DNA of 64,000 nucleotides from Bacteroidaceae bacterium. GTDB taxonomy: Bacteria > Bacteroidota > Bacteroidia > Bacteroidales > Bacteroidaceae. Positions 9,599 to 18,127 of this stretch are shown here, piece by piece. The stretch lies in the NCBI GenBank assembly GCA_024401115.1, contig JAKSLP010000006.1:24467-88466 (forward strand), given 5' to 3'. The notes under the pieces were generated by a model. That model did no database searches. It was given only the letters and a program-made list of their open reading frames with translations, and was not told where the DNA came from. Position 1 is the first letter of the stretch; each line of letters begins with the position of its first letter. The position numbers were made by a program, and so were the translations under genes.

Positions 9599-11056
9599 TT
9601 AACGACGGCCTCCACCGCCACTGCGACCACCGCCGCCAGAGAAGCCTCCGCTACGGCCACCGCCTCCTGAGAAACCACCACCAGAGAAGCCACCGCCACT
9701 ACGGCTGCCACCACTGAAACCACCCGAAGAACCACCGCTACGGCCTGTACCGAATCCTGAGCTGTTGGAACGGCTGCTTGGAGTAACAGAGCGAGTTACG
9801 CCACTGTTCTGGTTACGTGATTCCGACATACTGCGAACACCGTTTGAACGGGTTACTGAACGCTCTGGAGCTACTCCTGAGCCCGATTCAATGGATCGAG
9901 TACTGCTTGGGCGCGTATAAGTACTGCGTGTACGGCCATCAGCACTGCGGGTATAAGTCGAATTTGAACGGGTAGTGGTAGAACGGTTCATGCGAGCATC
10001 CTGATTAGAGCGTGTCTGAGGAGTCATTGAACGTGTCTCTGCACCGTTTGAATTACGCTCACGGCCCAGATTTCTTGCCGTACTGCGAACACTGCTGGAT
10101 TCACTGCCTGTACTGCGCTGAACGGAATGACCGCCTGCACGGGTTGCCTGACGCTGCTGGGCACGATTATCAGTAATACGGTGAACATCACTTCTGTCAC
10201 GCAAAGCAGAGCGGTTGGTAGAACCTAAGCGGACTGCATTGTCACGGCCAAATGAATGGTAGCGTCCGTTATCACGTGAGCGCATTGGGTGACCGGAATA
10301 CCATATTCCACCAGGATAGCCCCAACCCCAAGATGAATGGTAGAAGCCACCGCCCCAGTATGGGCCAAAGAATGGATCGTAGAATCCGCTATGCCAACCG
10401 AAGCCCCAGCCGCCGAAGCCCCAGCTGTAACGGCTATAGTACCATGGATCCCATGGATCATAAATACCACCCCAATATGGGCTATACCAACTGTTGTACC
10501 AAGGTCTCCACCAGCGATCGATACCCCAACCCCATGGCATGGTGTATTGGAAAGAGGTATACATCGGATTGCTCCAGGTTGGAGTCACATAAGCCAAACC
10601 TCCCACCTTATATATATTCCAGTCTAATGAATAAGGGCCATAGACCAGATTCCAATACAATGAAGATCCTACAGGGATGGCAGCACTCATGCTGGTCCAC
10701 TGCAACTGGCGCTTGGTATTCAGATAATCATCCACTGTTCCATGGAAACCACCTACCCATTCACCCTGACCGTCAGAGAAGGTCTCATAAGGATCAATAT
10801 ATAAAGTATCGTTTGGTACTGCATCATCCTCAACACCGTCACCGTTGTAAATCACATCGTCATCATCATAGGTGCGATACTTCACGGTATCAGCATCAAG
10901 TCCCTCTGTCTTTTCAGCCATTTTGGCAGCCTTATAGGCAGATTCCTTCTTTGCCTTCTTAGTCTTGCTGGAAGAGGTAAAGTACATATCATCTTGCGCA
11001 CTGGCTCCCACTGGAAGGAGCATCAGAGCAGCCATTAAGTATAAAACCTTTTTCAT
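9599..11056 (-). CDS. Secreted low-complexity protein (Trp/Tyr/Gly middle, Ser/Arg/Gly tail)
   Basis: The 485-residue product has a signal peptide (VLYLMAALMLLPVGASA) and no enzyme family I recognise. After an acidic stretch at about 55-95, residues about 120-260 are extremely rich in Trp, Tyr, Gly and Pro (for example WGFGGWGFGWHSGFYDPFF). Residues about 275-440 repeat Arg-Ser-Thr motifs such as TRSNSTYTRS, and the last 45 residues are Gly-Gly-Gly-Arg-Ser repeats. It is probably disordered or matrix-like at the cell surface. It shares the basic Ser/Arg/Gly tail and a twin upstream operator with the gene at 27625-28596, so the two may respond to one regulator. The OMPP1-like gene follows in the same direction. 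Confidence 0.75.
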   Translation of the reverse strand: MKKVLYLMAALMLLPVGASAQDDMYFTSSSKTKKAKKESAYKAAKMAEKTEGLDADTVKYRTYDDDDVIYNGDGVEDDAVPNDTLYIDPYETFSDGQGEWVGGFHGTVDDYLNTKRQLQWTSMSAAIPVGSSLYWNLVYGPYSLDWNIYKVGGLAYVTPTWSNPMYTSFQYTMPWGWGIDRWWRPWYNSWYSPYWGGIYDPWDPWYYSRYSWGFGGWGFGWHSGFYDPFFGPYWGGGFYHSSWGWGYPGGIWYSGHPMRSRDNGRYHSFGRDNAVRLGSTNRSALRDRSDVHRITDNRAQQRQATRAGGHSVQRSTGSESSSVRSTARNLGRERNSNGAETRSMTPQTRSNQDARMNRSTTTRSNSTYTRSADGRTRSTYTRPSSTRSIESGSGVAPERSVTRSNGVRSMSESRNQNSGVTRSVTPSSRSNSSGFGTGRSGGSSGGFSGGSRSGGGFSGGGFSGGGGRSGGFSGGGGRSGGGGRR

Positions 11057-11085
11057 AACACTAAAATTTATCTATTTTTTCTGAT

Positions 11086-11154
11086 GCAAAATTACAAATG
11101 AATTGGTAAAAACAATGGGGGAAATTCCTATTCTTTAGTAGGGAAATCCCTATT
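11086..11154 (-). promoter_or_regulatory. Promoter with twin TAGGGAwwTTCC operator, copy 1
   Basis: Reading the minus strand, two similar partly palindromic boxes begin at 11152 (TAGGGATTTCCC) and 11130 (TAGGAATTTCCC), 22 bp apart. A TTG at the -33 position follows directly, then TAATTTTG (11093-11086) as the -7 element, about 30 bp before the ATG. The same arrangement with the same spacing precedes the gene at 27625. The position immediately upstream of -33 is typical of an activator site. Confidence 0.65.
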
Positions 11155-11253
11155 TTTGCGCTACAGTTGTTAAAACATCTTTTTTTGGAAATGAAATATT
11201 CAAAATTGGACGAATTTTTCGTCTTTCCTATTCCACATATACAAAATGTTGTT

Positions 11254-11261
11254 TATCTTTG
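11254..11261 (+). promoter_or_regulatory. -7 element upstream of the RecQ-tail gene
   Basis: TATCTTTG is followed by a leader of about 35 nt to the TTG start at 11302. No good -33 TTTG is visible at the expected distance. Confidence 0.5.
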
Positions 11262-11301
11262 TCGCCGATAAAATAAACTATACAAACTAAATTTAATCGC
11301 A

Positions 11302-12051
11302 TTGGAAGCAAAAGAATCTTTATGCAAAGTTATTGAAGCTATCCTGGAAATTGGTAACAACTTCAAAACTGATATTATTATAGATTTCCTCAGTGGAAAA
11401 CAGAATTCTACCATCGAATCAAACGGATTGGACGAGATGGAGACCTTCGGAATTGGTGAGAACGAGGACGAATCCATTTGGGAGCAGGTCATCTCACAAG
11501 CTATCTCTGACGGTTATCTCTCTTCAGACAAGAAGGAGTCGAATGGCGGAATATCGGTTACATCAGCCGGTAAGAAGTTCTTGAAAAATCCAGTTTCTTT
11601 CAAGATTGAGGGAGAAAATGAGGATGACGAGGATGGAAATGTGGGTTCCAACATTGATTCAAACATCCAGCAGCTGATGCAGGAAATTGAGAATGATCAT
11701 GATGTCAAACCGACAAAAACTGCAGCAAAGAAGAAGTCATCCATCAAGATTGAACTGATTCATGCCATTGACCGCCAAAAGGACTTGGACGATTTTGCGA
11801 ACTCTCAGGGTAAGGATTTCCTGGAGGTCCTGGATGAGTTGGAAAGCATCATCAAGTCAGGCATGAAACTGAACATTGATTACTTTATCAATGAAGTGCT
11901 GGATGAGGATCAGGTTGACGAAATCATAGAGGTATTGAGCAAACACAACGGCTTACTTGATAAAGCGTTAATGGAATTGGAAGACACCTATAGTGAAGAT
12001 GAAGTAAGACTGGTTAACATCAAGTATTTGACACTAAACGCCAAAAAATAA
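11302..12051 (+). CDS. RecQ C-terminal-like protein without helicase domain
   Basis: A 249-residue protein whose two ends resemble the C-terminal third of Bacteroidota RecQ. Residues 1-100 look like the RQC winged helix, ending SAGKKFLKNPVSFKI. Residues about 145-249 match the RecQ tail (IELIHAIDRQKDLDDFA, KLNIDYFINEVLDED, SEDEVRLVNIKYL). The HRDC domain that normally separates them is replaced by an acidic/lysine-rich linker, and there is no ATPase region upstream. The frame has no early ATG. TTG at 11302 is the likely start, because a stop lies at 11269 and a promoter ends at 11261. Function is unknown; DNA binding is plausible. An HU gene follows 31 bp later. Confidence 0.7.
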   Translation: MEAKESLCKVIEAILEIGNNFKTDIIIDFLSGKQNSTIESNGLDEMETFGIGENEDESIWEQVISQAISDGYLSSDKKESNGGISVTSAGKKFLKNPVSFKIEGENEDDEDGNVGSNIDSNIQQLMQEIENDHDVKPTKTAAKKKSSIKIELIHAIDRQKDLDDFANSQGKDFLEVLDELESIIKSGMKLNIDYFINEVLDEDQVDEIIEVLSKHNGLLDKALMELEDTYSEDEVRLVNIKYLTLNAKK

Positions 12052-12082
12052 ACCTATAACCTTATCAACTAAAAGAGAGAAT

Positions 12083-12373
12083 ATGACAAAGAGTGAACTA
12101 GTTAAGCAGATTTCCAAACAGACTGGAATAGAGAATGCTGTCGTGCTGACCATTGTTGAAGCTTTTATGGAAGACATCAAGTCAAACATGGCTTCTGGTA
12201 ATGAAATTTTCTTGCGTGGATTCGGAAGTTTCATCTTGAAGACCCGTGCCGAGAATACTGCCCGTAACATATCCAAGAATACGAGCGTGGTTATTCCTCC
12301 TCACAACATCCCATTCTTCAAGCCATGCCCAGAATTTAAGGAAGCAGTAGTAGATACTCCAATGGAAGACTAA
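12083..12373 (+). CDS. HU-family DNA-binding protein
   Basis: A 96-residue histone-like protein. It starts MTKSELVKQISKQTGI, has the GNEIFLRGFGSF hinge and then the beta-arm, where TARNISKNTSVVIPPHNIPFFKP carries the Pro at the arm tip. It belongs to the IHF/HU family and acts as a dimer that bends DNA and compacts the nucleoid. It is co-directional with the RecQ-tail gene and probably shares its transcript. Confidence 0.93.
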   Translation: MTKSELVKQISKQTGIENAVVLTIVEAFMEDIKSNMASGNEIFLRGFGSFILKTRAENTARNISKNTSVVIPPHNIPFFKPCPEFKEAVVDTPMED

Positions 12374-12376
12374 AAA

Positions 12377-12410
12377 ATAAAAGAGCACTGATTATCAGTG
12401 CTCTTTTATT
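12377..12410. terminator. Bidirectional terminator shared by HU and malY
   Basis: A 16-bp stem (AATAAAAGAGCACTGA and complement) with a 3-nt loop, flanked by A and T runs. The malY stop codon (12395-12397) is inside the hairpin, so one arm encodes the malY C-terminus. Confidence 0.88.
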
Positions 12411-13552
12411 TTTAGTAATCTGTTTAATCCATCCGTCAGAACGCTGCGCGGACAGGCCAGGTTAATTCGAATAAACTTATCACCGGGTTGTCCGTAATGA
12501 ATACCGGCATTCAGCCATAAGCCTTTTTCCATCAGCTTATCCTCAATCTCCTGAGAAGGTATACCCTGTGCAGAACAGTCCACCCAGGCCAGATAGGTTC
12601 CTTCAAGTTTGATAACAGGAAACTCCGGCATGTTTTGAGCCATGAAATCACACAGGCACTGATAATTCTGATGCAGATAGACCAGAAGTTGCTCCAACCA
12701 GTCCTCAGACTCATTGTATGCCGCCTGTAATGCCACAACGCCCAATGGGTTCACGTCACACACCTCATTTATATTAATAGCCTTATCTATCTTTTTACGA
12801 ATCAGTTCATCTGCAGCTGTGATATTACTGATTTGCAGTCCGGCAATGTTGAAGTTCTTGGTTGGTGAAGTGCAGACAGCACAATTCATCAGGAACTCCT
12901 CCCCCAACGAGGCATAAGGGGTGTATCGGTATCCCGGCATCACCAGTTCGCAATGAATCTCATCAGCTATCACAAACACATGATGCTTCAGGCATATCTC
13001 CCCCATCCGGCGCAGTTCCTCTGCTGTCCACACCCTTCCAGCCGGATTATGTGGGTTGCACAACAGGAACACTTTACAGAGCGGATCAGATGCTTTGCGC
13101 TCAAAATCTTCAAAGTCGATAGTATAAGTCTGATTGGCATACACCAGGTCATTGCTGATCATCTGGCAACCGTTGTTCCGTATGCTGCTGAAGAAGCAGT
13201 TGTATACCGGACACTGAACCAGCACCTTGTCACCTGGGACAGTCATCGCCTTAATGATGGCACTGATGGCAGGAACCACGCCCGAGGTGTAAATCATCCA
13301 CTCGCGCTTCATGGTCCATCCGTGACGACGGCTAAACCAATTGATTACGGCTTCATAATAGGAATCCGGCACGGCCGTATATCCGAATATGCCGTGCTGA
13401 ACCCGTCTGATGAGTGCTTGCTGGATGGGCTCTGCCACCTTGAAATCCATGTCAGCCACCCACATAGGAATAACGCCTTCAGGGGCCAAATCCCATTTAT
13501 AGCTGCATGTCCCTCTACGGTCTACTATCTCGTCAAAATTATAGGTGTTCAT
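12395..13552 (-). CDS. MalY/PatB-family PLP-dependent C-S lyase
   Basis: A 385-residue fold type I aminotransferase-like enzyme. The opening FDEIVDRRGTCSYKWD and IPMWVADMDFKVAEPI is the MalY/PatB signature. NPHNPAGRVW, then DEIHCELV and TSPTKNFNIAGLQ (PLP lysine in the PTKNFN motif) follow. Members cleave cystathionine or cysteine to a thiol, pyruvate and ammonia. Some also repress the maltose system, but no mal genes are here. Its start overlaps the stop of the upstream DUF3737 gene by 4 bp, indicating one operon. Confidence 0.88.
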   Translation of the reverse strand: MNTYNFDEIVDRRGTCSYKWDLAPEGVIPMWVADMDFKVAEPIQQALIRRVQHGIFGYTAVPDSYYEAVINWFSRRHGWTMKREWMIYTSGVVPAISAIIKAMTVPGDKVLVQCPVYNCFFSSIRNNGCQMISNDLVYANQTYTIDFEDFERKASDPLCKVFLLCNPHNPAGRVWTAEELRRMGEICLKHHVFVIADEIHCELVMPGYRYTPYASLGEEFLMNCAVCTSPTKNFNIAGLQISNITAADELIRKKIDKAININEVCDVNPLGVVALQAAYNESEDWLEQLLVYLHQNYQCLCDFMAQNMPEFPVIKLEGTYLAWVDCSAQGIPSQEIEDKLMEKGLWLNAGIHYGQPGDKFIRINLACPRSVLTDGLNRLLKIKEH

Positions 13553-14391
13553 CGGGTCAAAATCTCGCAGTCGGCTGGTGATTTTACATTCTCATCCAGG
13601 ATAATCTCTCCATAGGAATCAGCAACAATCTGTCCGGAAGTTGGATTCTTAACACTAACCACATGTCCGTTGATGGTTGCCTGTACAGTAGAATACTCAA
13701 ACAGCAGGTTTGCATCCTCACCAAAGGTGCAGTCTTCCAGAATCAGTCCATCCACATAGCAAAGCAACTGTTCACCGGTCAGATGGCAGCGAACCAGTTT
13801 CATGTTCTTGGCATACCAGCCTAAATACTCACCGTTAATCTCCGAGTCATAGACGGTAATGTTCTCAGCCTCCCAAAAAGCATCTTTGGAATTAATCACA
13901 GCATTATGAATCTCCACGTTCTTGGCATACTGGAAACCGTAGTTGCCGTCTTGACGGTAATCGGTCAACTTGATATTCTCAGAGTGCATGAACACATAAT
14001 CGCAATTGCCAATATAGACATTCTTCATTTCGATATTGGAACAATCCCAAAGGAACTGCTCGCCATTAGGAAAATCCGTATTCTCCACATAGATGCCATC
14101 CATTCGACGGAACATTTTTGGAGCATCCACCTTACAGTTGCGCATATCGCAGTTGCGTGAATACCACAGGCTGGAACGGGCACTCTCAGTAAACACACAG
14201 TTGTTCACCTTAAATCCGTTGGTTTCCCAGAATACATATTTACCTTCAAAGGTACAGTTTTCCGCCTCTATGTTCGAGGTCTCTTTGATACTGGACTCAC
14301 CTACATGAATAGTCACATTCTCCAAACGAAGGTTGTGCATAGCGTACAACGGGCGCTCGCCACCAAACTCTTTATCTTTAATAATCTCCAT
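13549..14391 (-). CDS. DUF3737-family protein, pentapeptide-like beta helix
   Basis: A 280-residue protein beginning MEIIKDKEFGGERPLYAMHN, the DUF3737 opening. About 200 residues then follow in short degenerate repeats, each with N, D or C next to a hydrophobic residue (for example NCVFTESARSSLWYSRNCDM). This indicates a right-handed parallel beta helix. No signal peptide is present, so it is cytoplasmic. The family function is unknown. Overlap with malY argues for co-expression. Confidence 0.85.
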   Translation of the reverse strand: MEIIKDKEFGGERPLYAMHNLRLENVTIHVGESSIKETSNIEAENCTFEGKYVFWETNGFKVNNCVFTESARSSLWYSRNCDMRNCKVDAPKMFRRMDGIYVENTDFPNGEQFLWDCSNIEMKNVYIGNCDYVFMHSENIKLTDYRQDGNYGFQYAKNVEIHNAVINSKDAFWEAENITVYDSEINGEYLGWYAKNMKLVRCHLTGEQLLCYVDGLILEDCTFGEDANLLFEYSTVQATINGHVVSVKNPTSGQIVADSYGEIILDENVKSPADCEILTR

Positions 14392-14410
14392 AATCGTACT
14401 TTATCAGATG

Positions 14411-14418
14411 CAAATTTA
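14411..14418 (-). promoter_or_regulatory. -7 element of the DUF3737-malY operon
   Basis: TAAATTTG on the minus strand lies 20 bp before the DUF3737 ATG. A TTTG at 14439-14436 is a possible -33 with a 17-bp spacer. Confidence 0.45.
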
Positions 14419-14562
14419 GAAAAAATTACACGAATCAAAGTCCCTTTTTCCTCGTATTTTTTTAAAACGAAAATTGATTGCTTGATAACGAATTGCACCT
14501 GTCAGGAGCATTCAGATTCGCATGGAGCCTGTCGGGCACACCGAAAAAAGCCGGAAAAATGC

Positions 14563-14592
14563 TTGTGATTTCAAAAAATTATTGTACCTTTG
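14563..14592 (+). promoter_or_regulatory. Promoter of the tRNA operon
   Basis: TTG at 14563-14565 and TACCTTTG at 14585-14592 have a 19-bp spacer, a good Bacteroidota promoter. It ends 17 bp before the first tRNA. Confidence 0.7.
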
Positions 14593-14609
14593 CATTCGCA
14601 ATTCAGCAA

Positions 14610-14681
14610 GGTGCCTTGGATGAGTGGCTTAGTCTACGGTCTGCAAAACCGTCCACGGCGGTTCGAATCCGCCAGGCACCT
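14610..14681 (+). tRNA. tRNA-Cys (GCA)
   Basis: The acceptor arm GGTGCCT pairs perfectly with AGGCACC and the discriminator is U, as expected for Cys. The anticodon stem ACGGT/ACCGT encloses CTGCAAA, giving anticodon GCA. The T arm GGCGG-TTCGAAT-CCGCC is intact. CCA is not encoded. Confidence 0.96.
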
Positions 14682-14698
14682 CTGAATGATGAGGGGAA

Positions 14699-14785
14699 GG
14701 AAGTTTGGGTGAGTGGCTGAAACCACCAGTTTGCTAAACTGACGTACGGGTTACCGTACCGGGGGTTCGAATCCCCCAGCTTCCG
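14699..14785 (+). tRNA. tRNA-Ser (GCT)
   Basis: An 87-nt class II tRNA. The acceptor GGAAGTT pairs with AGCTTCC (one G-U) and the discriminator is G. Anticodon loop TTGCTAA gives GCT. The long variable arm forms the stem TACGGGTTACCGTA. CCA is not encoded. Confidence 0.95.
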
Positions 14786-14793
14786 CTCTGAAT

Positions 14794-14865
14794 GGCGCTT
14801 TCATCTAGCGGTTAGGATACCGGCCTCTCACGCCGGGTACACGGGTTCGAGTCCCGTAGGCGCTA
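14794..14865 (+). tRNA. tRNA-Glu (CTC)
   Basis: The anticodon stem CCGGC/GCCGG encloses CTCTCAC, giving anticodon CTC. The T arm ACGGG-TTCGAGT-CCCGT is perfect. The acceptor GGCGCTT pairs with AGGCGCT, leaving a G1-U72 pair and a T6-G67 wobble, and the discriminator is A. CCA is not encoded. Confidence 0.93.
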
Positions 14866-14866
14866 C

Positions 14867-14902
14867 AAAAAAAGAGCATACATTTCTGTATGCTCTTTTT
14901 TT
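14867..14902 (+). terminator. Terminator of the tRNA operon
   Basis: A 16-bp stem (seven A, GAGCATACA and the complement) with a 4-nt loop, ending in seven T. It could also work leftwards. Confidence 0.9.
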
Positions 14903-14916
14903 GTATATATGACATA

Positions 14917-14955
14917 AATAAAGAAGCACGTCCGTTTGACGTGCTTCTTTATTTT
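14917..14955 (-). terminator. Terminator of aspS
   Basis: A perfect 17-bp stem around AAGAAGCACGTC with a 5-nt loop, ending in T-rich sequence in the minus direction. It directly follows the aspS stop codon. Confidence 0.88.
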
Positions 14956-14956
14956 A

Positions 14957-16747
14957 TTATTCCTTGATGTCGATAGCCAGACTCAGCTCATCCAGCTGCT
15001 TCTGATCCAGATAACCTGGAGCATCCAGCATAACGTCACGGCCGCTGTTATTCTTAGGGAATGCGATACAGTCACGGATACTGTCCAGACCGGCAAACAG
15101 ACTGACGAAACGGTCCAAGCCGTATGCCAGACCACCGTGAGGAGGTGCACCGAACTTGAATGCATTCATCAGGAAGCCGAACTTCAACTGTGCCTGCTCT
15201 GGGGTGAAGCCCAAGATCTCGAAGATCTTCTGCTGCAACTTGGCATCGTGGATACGGATAGAACCACCACCTACTTCAACACCATTGATAACCATATCGT
15301 ATGCATTAGCACGTACGCTGGCTGGATCGGTATCCAACAAGGGAATATCCTCAGGCTTTGGTGAGGTAAATGGGTGATGCATAGCCATCAGGCGCTGCTC
15401 CTCATCACTCCACTCGTACATTGGGAAGTCGATAACCCACAGGCAAGAGAACTTGTTCTTGTCACGCAGACCCATACGGGCACCCATCTCCAGACGCAAC
15501 TCGCACAACTGCTTACGTACCTTCATGGCATCTTCACCGCTCAGAATCAAAATCAGGTCGCCCGGCTTAGCACCGAACTTCTCCTTAACCTGCTGCAGTA
15601 CCTCCTGAGAATAGAACTTATCTACCGAGCTCTTTACCGAGCCGTCTTCTGCTACACGGGCGTAAACCAAACCCTTGGCACCAATCTTAGGACGCTTCAT
15701 AAACTCAGACAACTGCTCAATCTGCTTGCGGGTATAGTCGGCCTGGCCCTCGCAACAGATACCACCGATATATGCGGCACCGTCAAATACGGCGAAACCC
15801 TCTGGGAATATGCTCTCAACAATCTCACGAGAGGCATTGTCTGGCTGATTGTTCTTCAGCTCTACGAATGCCATACCGAAACGGGTATCAGGCTTATCGC
15901 TACCATAGTTCTTCATGGCATCTGCCCATGTCATGCGAGGCAGAGTTGGAATATCAATGTTCAGGATGGTCTTGAACAAATGACGGCTCATGCCCTCGAA
16001 CATCTGCAGAATATCCTCCTGCTCAACGAAACTCATCTCGCAGTCAATCTGTGTAAACTCTGGCTGACGGTCAGCACGCAGGTCCTCATCGCGGAAACAC
16101 TTGCAAATCTGGAAGTAACGGTCGATACCAGCAACCATACACAACTGCTTCAGGGTCTGTGGGCTCTGTGGCAGAGCATAGAACTGACCTGGATTCATAC
16201 GGGAAGGAACCACGAAATCGCGTGCTCCCTCTGGAGTAGAGTTAACCAGGACTGGAGTCTCGATTTCCAGGAAGCCCTTGCTATCCAAATAGCGGCGAAC
16301 CTCAAAAGCGAACTTATGACGCAACTCCAGGTTCTTGCGGACTGGATTACGGCGCAAATCCAGATAACGGTATTTCATACGGATATCATCACCGCCATCA
16401 CTCTCATCCTCGATAGTGAAAGGAGGAACATCCGATGTGTTCAAGATATTCAAACTGCTAACCAGAATCTCAATCTCACCGGTAGGGATCTTGTTATTCT
16501 TAGCAGAACGCTCATTTACGGTACCAGTAACCTGAATCACATACTCGCGACCCAGATGATTGCTCTGCTCACACAACTCTGCATTGGTCTCAGCATTAAA
16601 GACCAACTGAGTGATACCATAGCGGTCACGCAGGTCTACGAAGGTCATACCACCCATCTTACGGGCACGCTGTACCCAACCTGCCAAGGTAACCTGTTCG
16701 CCGGCATTTGCCAGACGCAACTCACCACAAGTTTTTGTTCTAAACAT
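14957..16747 (-). CDS. aspS: Aspartyl-tRNA synthetase
   Basis: A 596-residue class II synthetase of bacterial type. The N-terminal OB-fold anticodon domain has [26 protein letters not shown]. Motif 2 is [19 protein letters not shown]. The bacterial GAD insertion occupies roughly residues 290-420, and motif 3 is [10 protein letters not shown]. It charges tRNA-Asp. Its -7 element (TAACTTTG, 16786-16779) is embedded in the left arm of a palindromic repeat. Confidence 0.97.
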   Translation of the reverse strand: MFRTKTCGELRLANAGEQVTLAGWVQRARKMGGMTFVDLRDRYGITQLVFNAETNAELCEQSNHLGREYVIQVTGTVNERSAKNNKIPTGEIEILVSSLNILNTSDVPPFTIEDESDGGDDIRMKYRYLDLRRNPVRKNLELRHKFAFEVRRYLDSKGFLEIETPVLVNSTPEGARDFVVPSRMNPGQFYALPQSPQTLKQLCMVAGIDRYFQICKCFRDEDLRADRQPEFTQIDCEMSFVEQEDILQMFEGMSRHLFKTILNIDIPTLPRMTWADAMKNYGSDKPDTRFGMAFVELKNNQPDNASREIVESIFPEGFAVFDGAAYIGGICCEGQADYTRKQIEQLSEFMKRPKIGAKGLVYARVAEDGSVKSSVDKFYSQEVLQQVKEKFGAKPGDLILILSGEDAMKVRKQLCELRLEMGARMGLRDKNKFSCLWVIDFPMYEWSDEEQRLMAMHHPFTSPKPEDIPLLDTDPASVRANAYDMVINGVEVGGGSIRIHDAKLQQKIFEILGFTPEQAQLKFGFLMNAFKFGAPPHGGLAYGLDRFVSLFAGLDSIRDCIAFPKNNSGRDVMLDAPGYLDQKQLDELSLAIDIKE

Positions 16748-16779
16748 TCTATTTTTATTCTAAATTATTTTCGGAGTGC

Positions 16780-16850
16780 AAAGTTAGTGCAAACCGAGTG
16801 GAGTACAAAATAAATTTATTTATTTTTAATCCCGAGGTGCAGCCTAACTT
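16780..16850. repeat. GTGCAA...CCGAG palindromic repeat, copy 1
   Basis: An imperfect palindrome with outer arms AAGTTAG and CTAACTT, GTGCAAACCGAG on the left, CCGAGGTGCAGCC on the right and a central A/T inverted repeat (AAATAAATTTATTTATTT). A second element of the same architecture is at 44911-44970. The left arm overlaps the aspS -7 element. Confidence 0.6.
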
Positions 16851-16873
16851 ATCCAAAGTTAGTGTTAACCGCC

Positions 16874-18010
16874 TCACACTTCCGCATCCTTCATCTGCTG
16901 ACGGAAATAACCAATCTCATTCACCACATCCTCTGCCGAATCCGTAATGGACAGAATCAGGTTCTTATAGGTCCCAGCCTCCAGCATCTGTTGCATAAGC
17001 GGATAAACCGGAACTTCCTCTTCCCAGAAATGCTTGCCGAGGAAAATCATCGGGCTGGAATAACCATAGGTCAGATAATGATTCTGCACGGCCTCCTGGA
17101 ATATCTCCTGTAAAGTTCCGGCACTTCCAGGAGAATAGATTATGCCACCCATGGCAATGCTCAGAATGCCATCCTCACGAATACTGTTGTCAAAATATTT
17201 AGCTATGTGCGTAGCAAAGGGAGTGGAAGGTTCATGCCCATAGAGCCAGGTAGGAATACCTAAACTCTCATACTGATGCTGTGGGTATTTCTCCATCACT
17301 TCAAAAGCCTTTTGCAACCATTTCTCGTCGCTAATGCAGGGTGCTTGAGCTACAATCGACAGAGCATCTTCCACCTCTTCCAGCGTTCTACCAGCCATCC
17401 ATGATCCCAGATGAGTGGCCTCCATAGCACCGGGTCCACCACCTGAAACCATAAGTGAACCAAGTTCGGTTAATTTCTTACTTAGCAACACTATTTGACG
17501 AAACATATTACCTGTTCGTTTAAGTCCGTGTCCGCCCATTACACCTACCACTTGCCAAGGCGAATATTTTGCCAGCAGCGTATGCAATGCTCCACTGATG
17601 GAATTATCATGTACTGACCGTGCCAAAGACTCTTTTATATCGGTGGTAGACTTACCATACTCCAGATAACGCTGATAAACGACACTGTCGAAGCAGGTCT
17701 TAGACGGGTCAGGAGTATTCATATCAAAACCATCATAAAGACTGACGGCATTATAGAGTTGGGAGCGGAACGCATTATAGGGCACATCCATCGATTCAAA
17801 AATCAGGCAACCCTCTGTGGTGCGCAGATAAAAATCTTTCGGAAAGGTGCACCCCAGGAACAGGCAATCCTGGAAATGACAATGTTCAATATCACAACAG
17901 CACTCATTAAAATCGATGTCCTGAAAGGCACAGTGAGTGATTATTCTGCGAGTGGCAATCAAATGATTGACATCTTTTACGGTCTCAATTTCTCGGTAAT
18001 TGGCAAGCAT
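16874..18010 (-). CDS. LOG-family nucleotide nucleosidase-like protein with pentapeptide-like N-terminus
   Basis: A 378-residue protein. Residues about 115-378 have the Rossmann fold of LOG/PpnN proteins: VVGVMGGHGLKRTG, then SGGGPGAMEATHLGSW and PGSAGTLQEIFQEA, equivalent to the PGGxGTxxE motif. Such enzymes hydrolyse nucleoside 5'-monophosphates to base and ribose 5-phosphate, but the exact substrate is unknown. Residues about 22-52 (HCAFQD, CHFQDC, LFLGCTF) show a five-residue periodicity like pentapeptide repeats. This extension is unusual for the family. It is a single minus-strand gene. Confidence 0.72.
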   Translation of the reverse strand: MLANYREIETVKDVNHLIATRRIITHCAFQDIDFNECCCDIEHCHFQDCLFLGCTFPKDFYLRTTEGCLIFESMDVPYNAFRSQLYNAVSLYDGFDMNTPDPSKTCFDSVVYQRYLEYGKSTTDIKESLARSVHDNSISGALHTLLAKYSPWQVVGVMGGHGLKRTGNMFRQIVLLSKKLTELGSLMVSGGGPGAMEATHLGSWMAGRTLEEVEDALSIVAQAPCISDEKWLQKAFEVMEKYPQHQYESLGIPTWLYGHEPSTPFATHIAKYFDNSIREDGILSIAMGGIIYSPGSAGTLQEIFQEAVQNHYLTYGYSSPMIFLGKHFWEEEVPVYPLMQQMLEAGTYKNLILSITDSAEDVVNEIGYFRQQMKDAEV

Positions 18011-18127
18011 AGCATATTATTTATGCTACAAATATGGCCATAACAATGATTTTTTCCAAACTGCACCTCATTTATTTATATCTTTTTTTGAATCTTTGCG
18101 ACCCGAAAATTAATAAAGTTATTCAAA

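Noticed and set aside
14480..14560. Repeated CCTGTC and GCATTCG words before the tRNA operon as a leader RNA or riboswitch
   Set aside because: The words are short, upstream of the promoter, and do not form a convincing structure.
15374..16813. Long open frame (479 codons) antisense to aspS
   Set aside because: It mirrors the aspS codons, has no promoter or family motif, and aspS on the other strand is certain.
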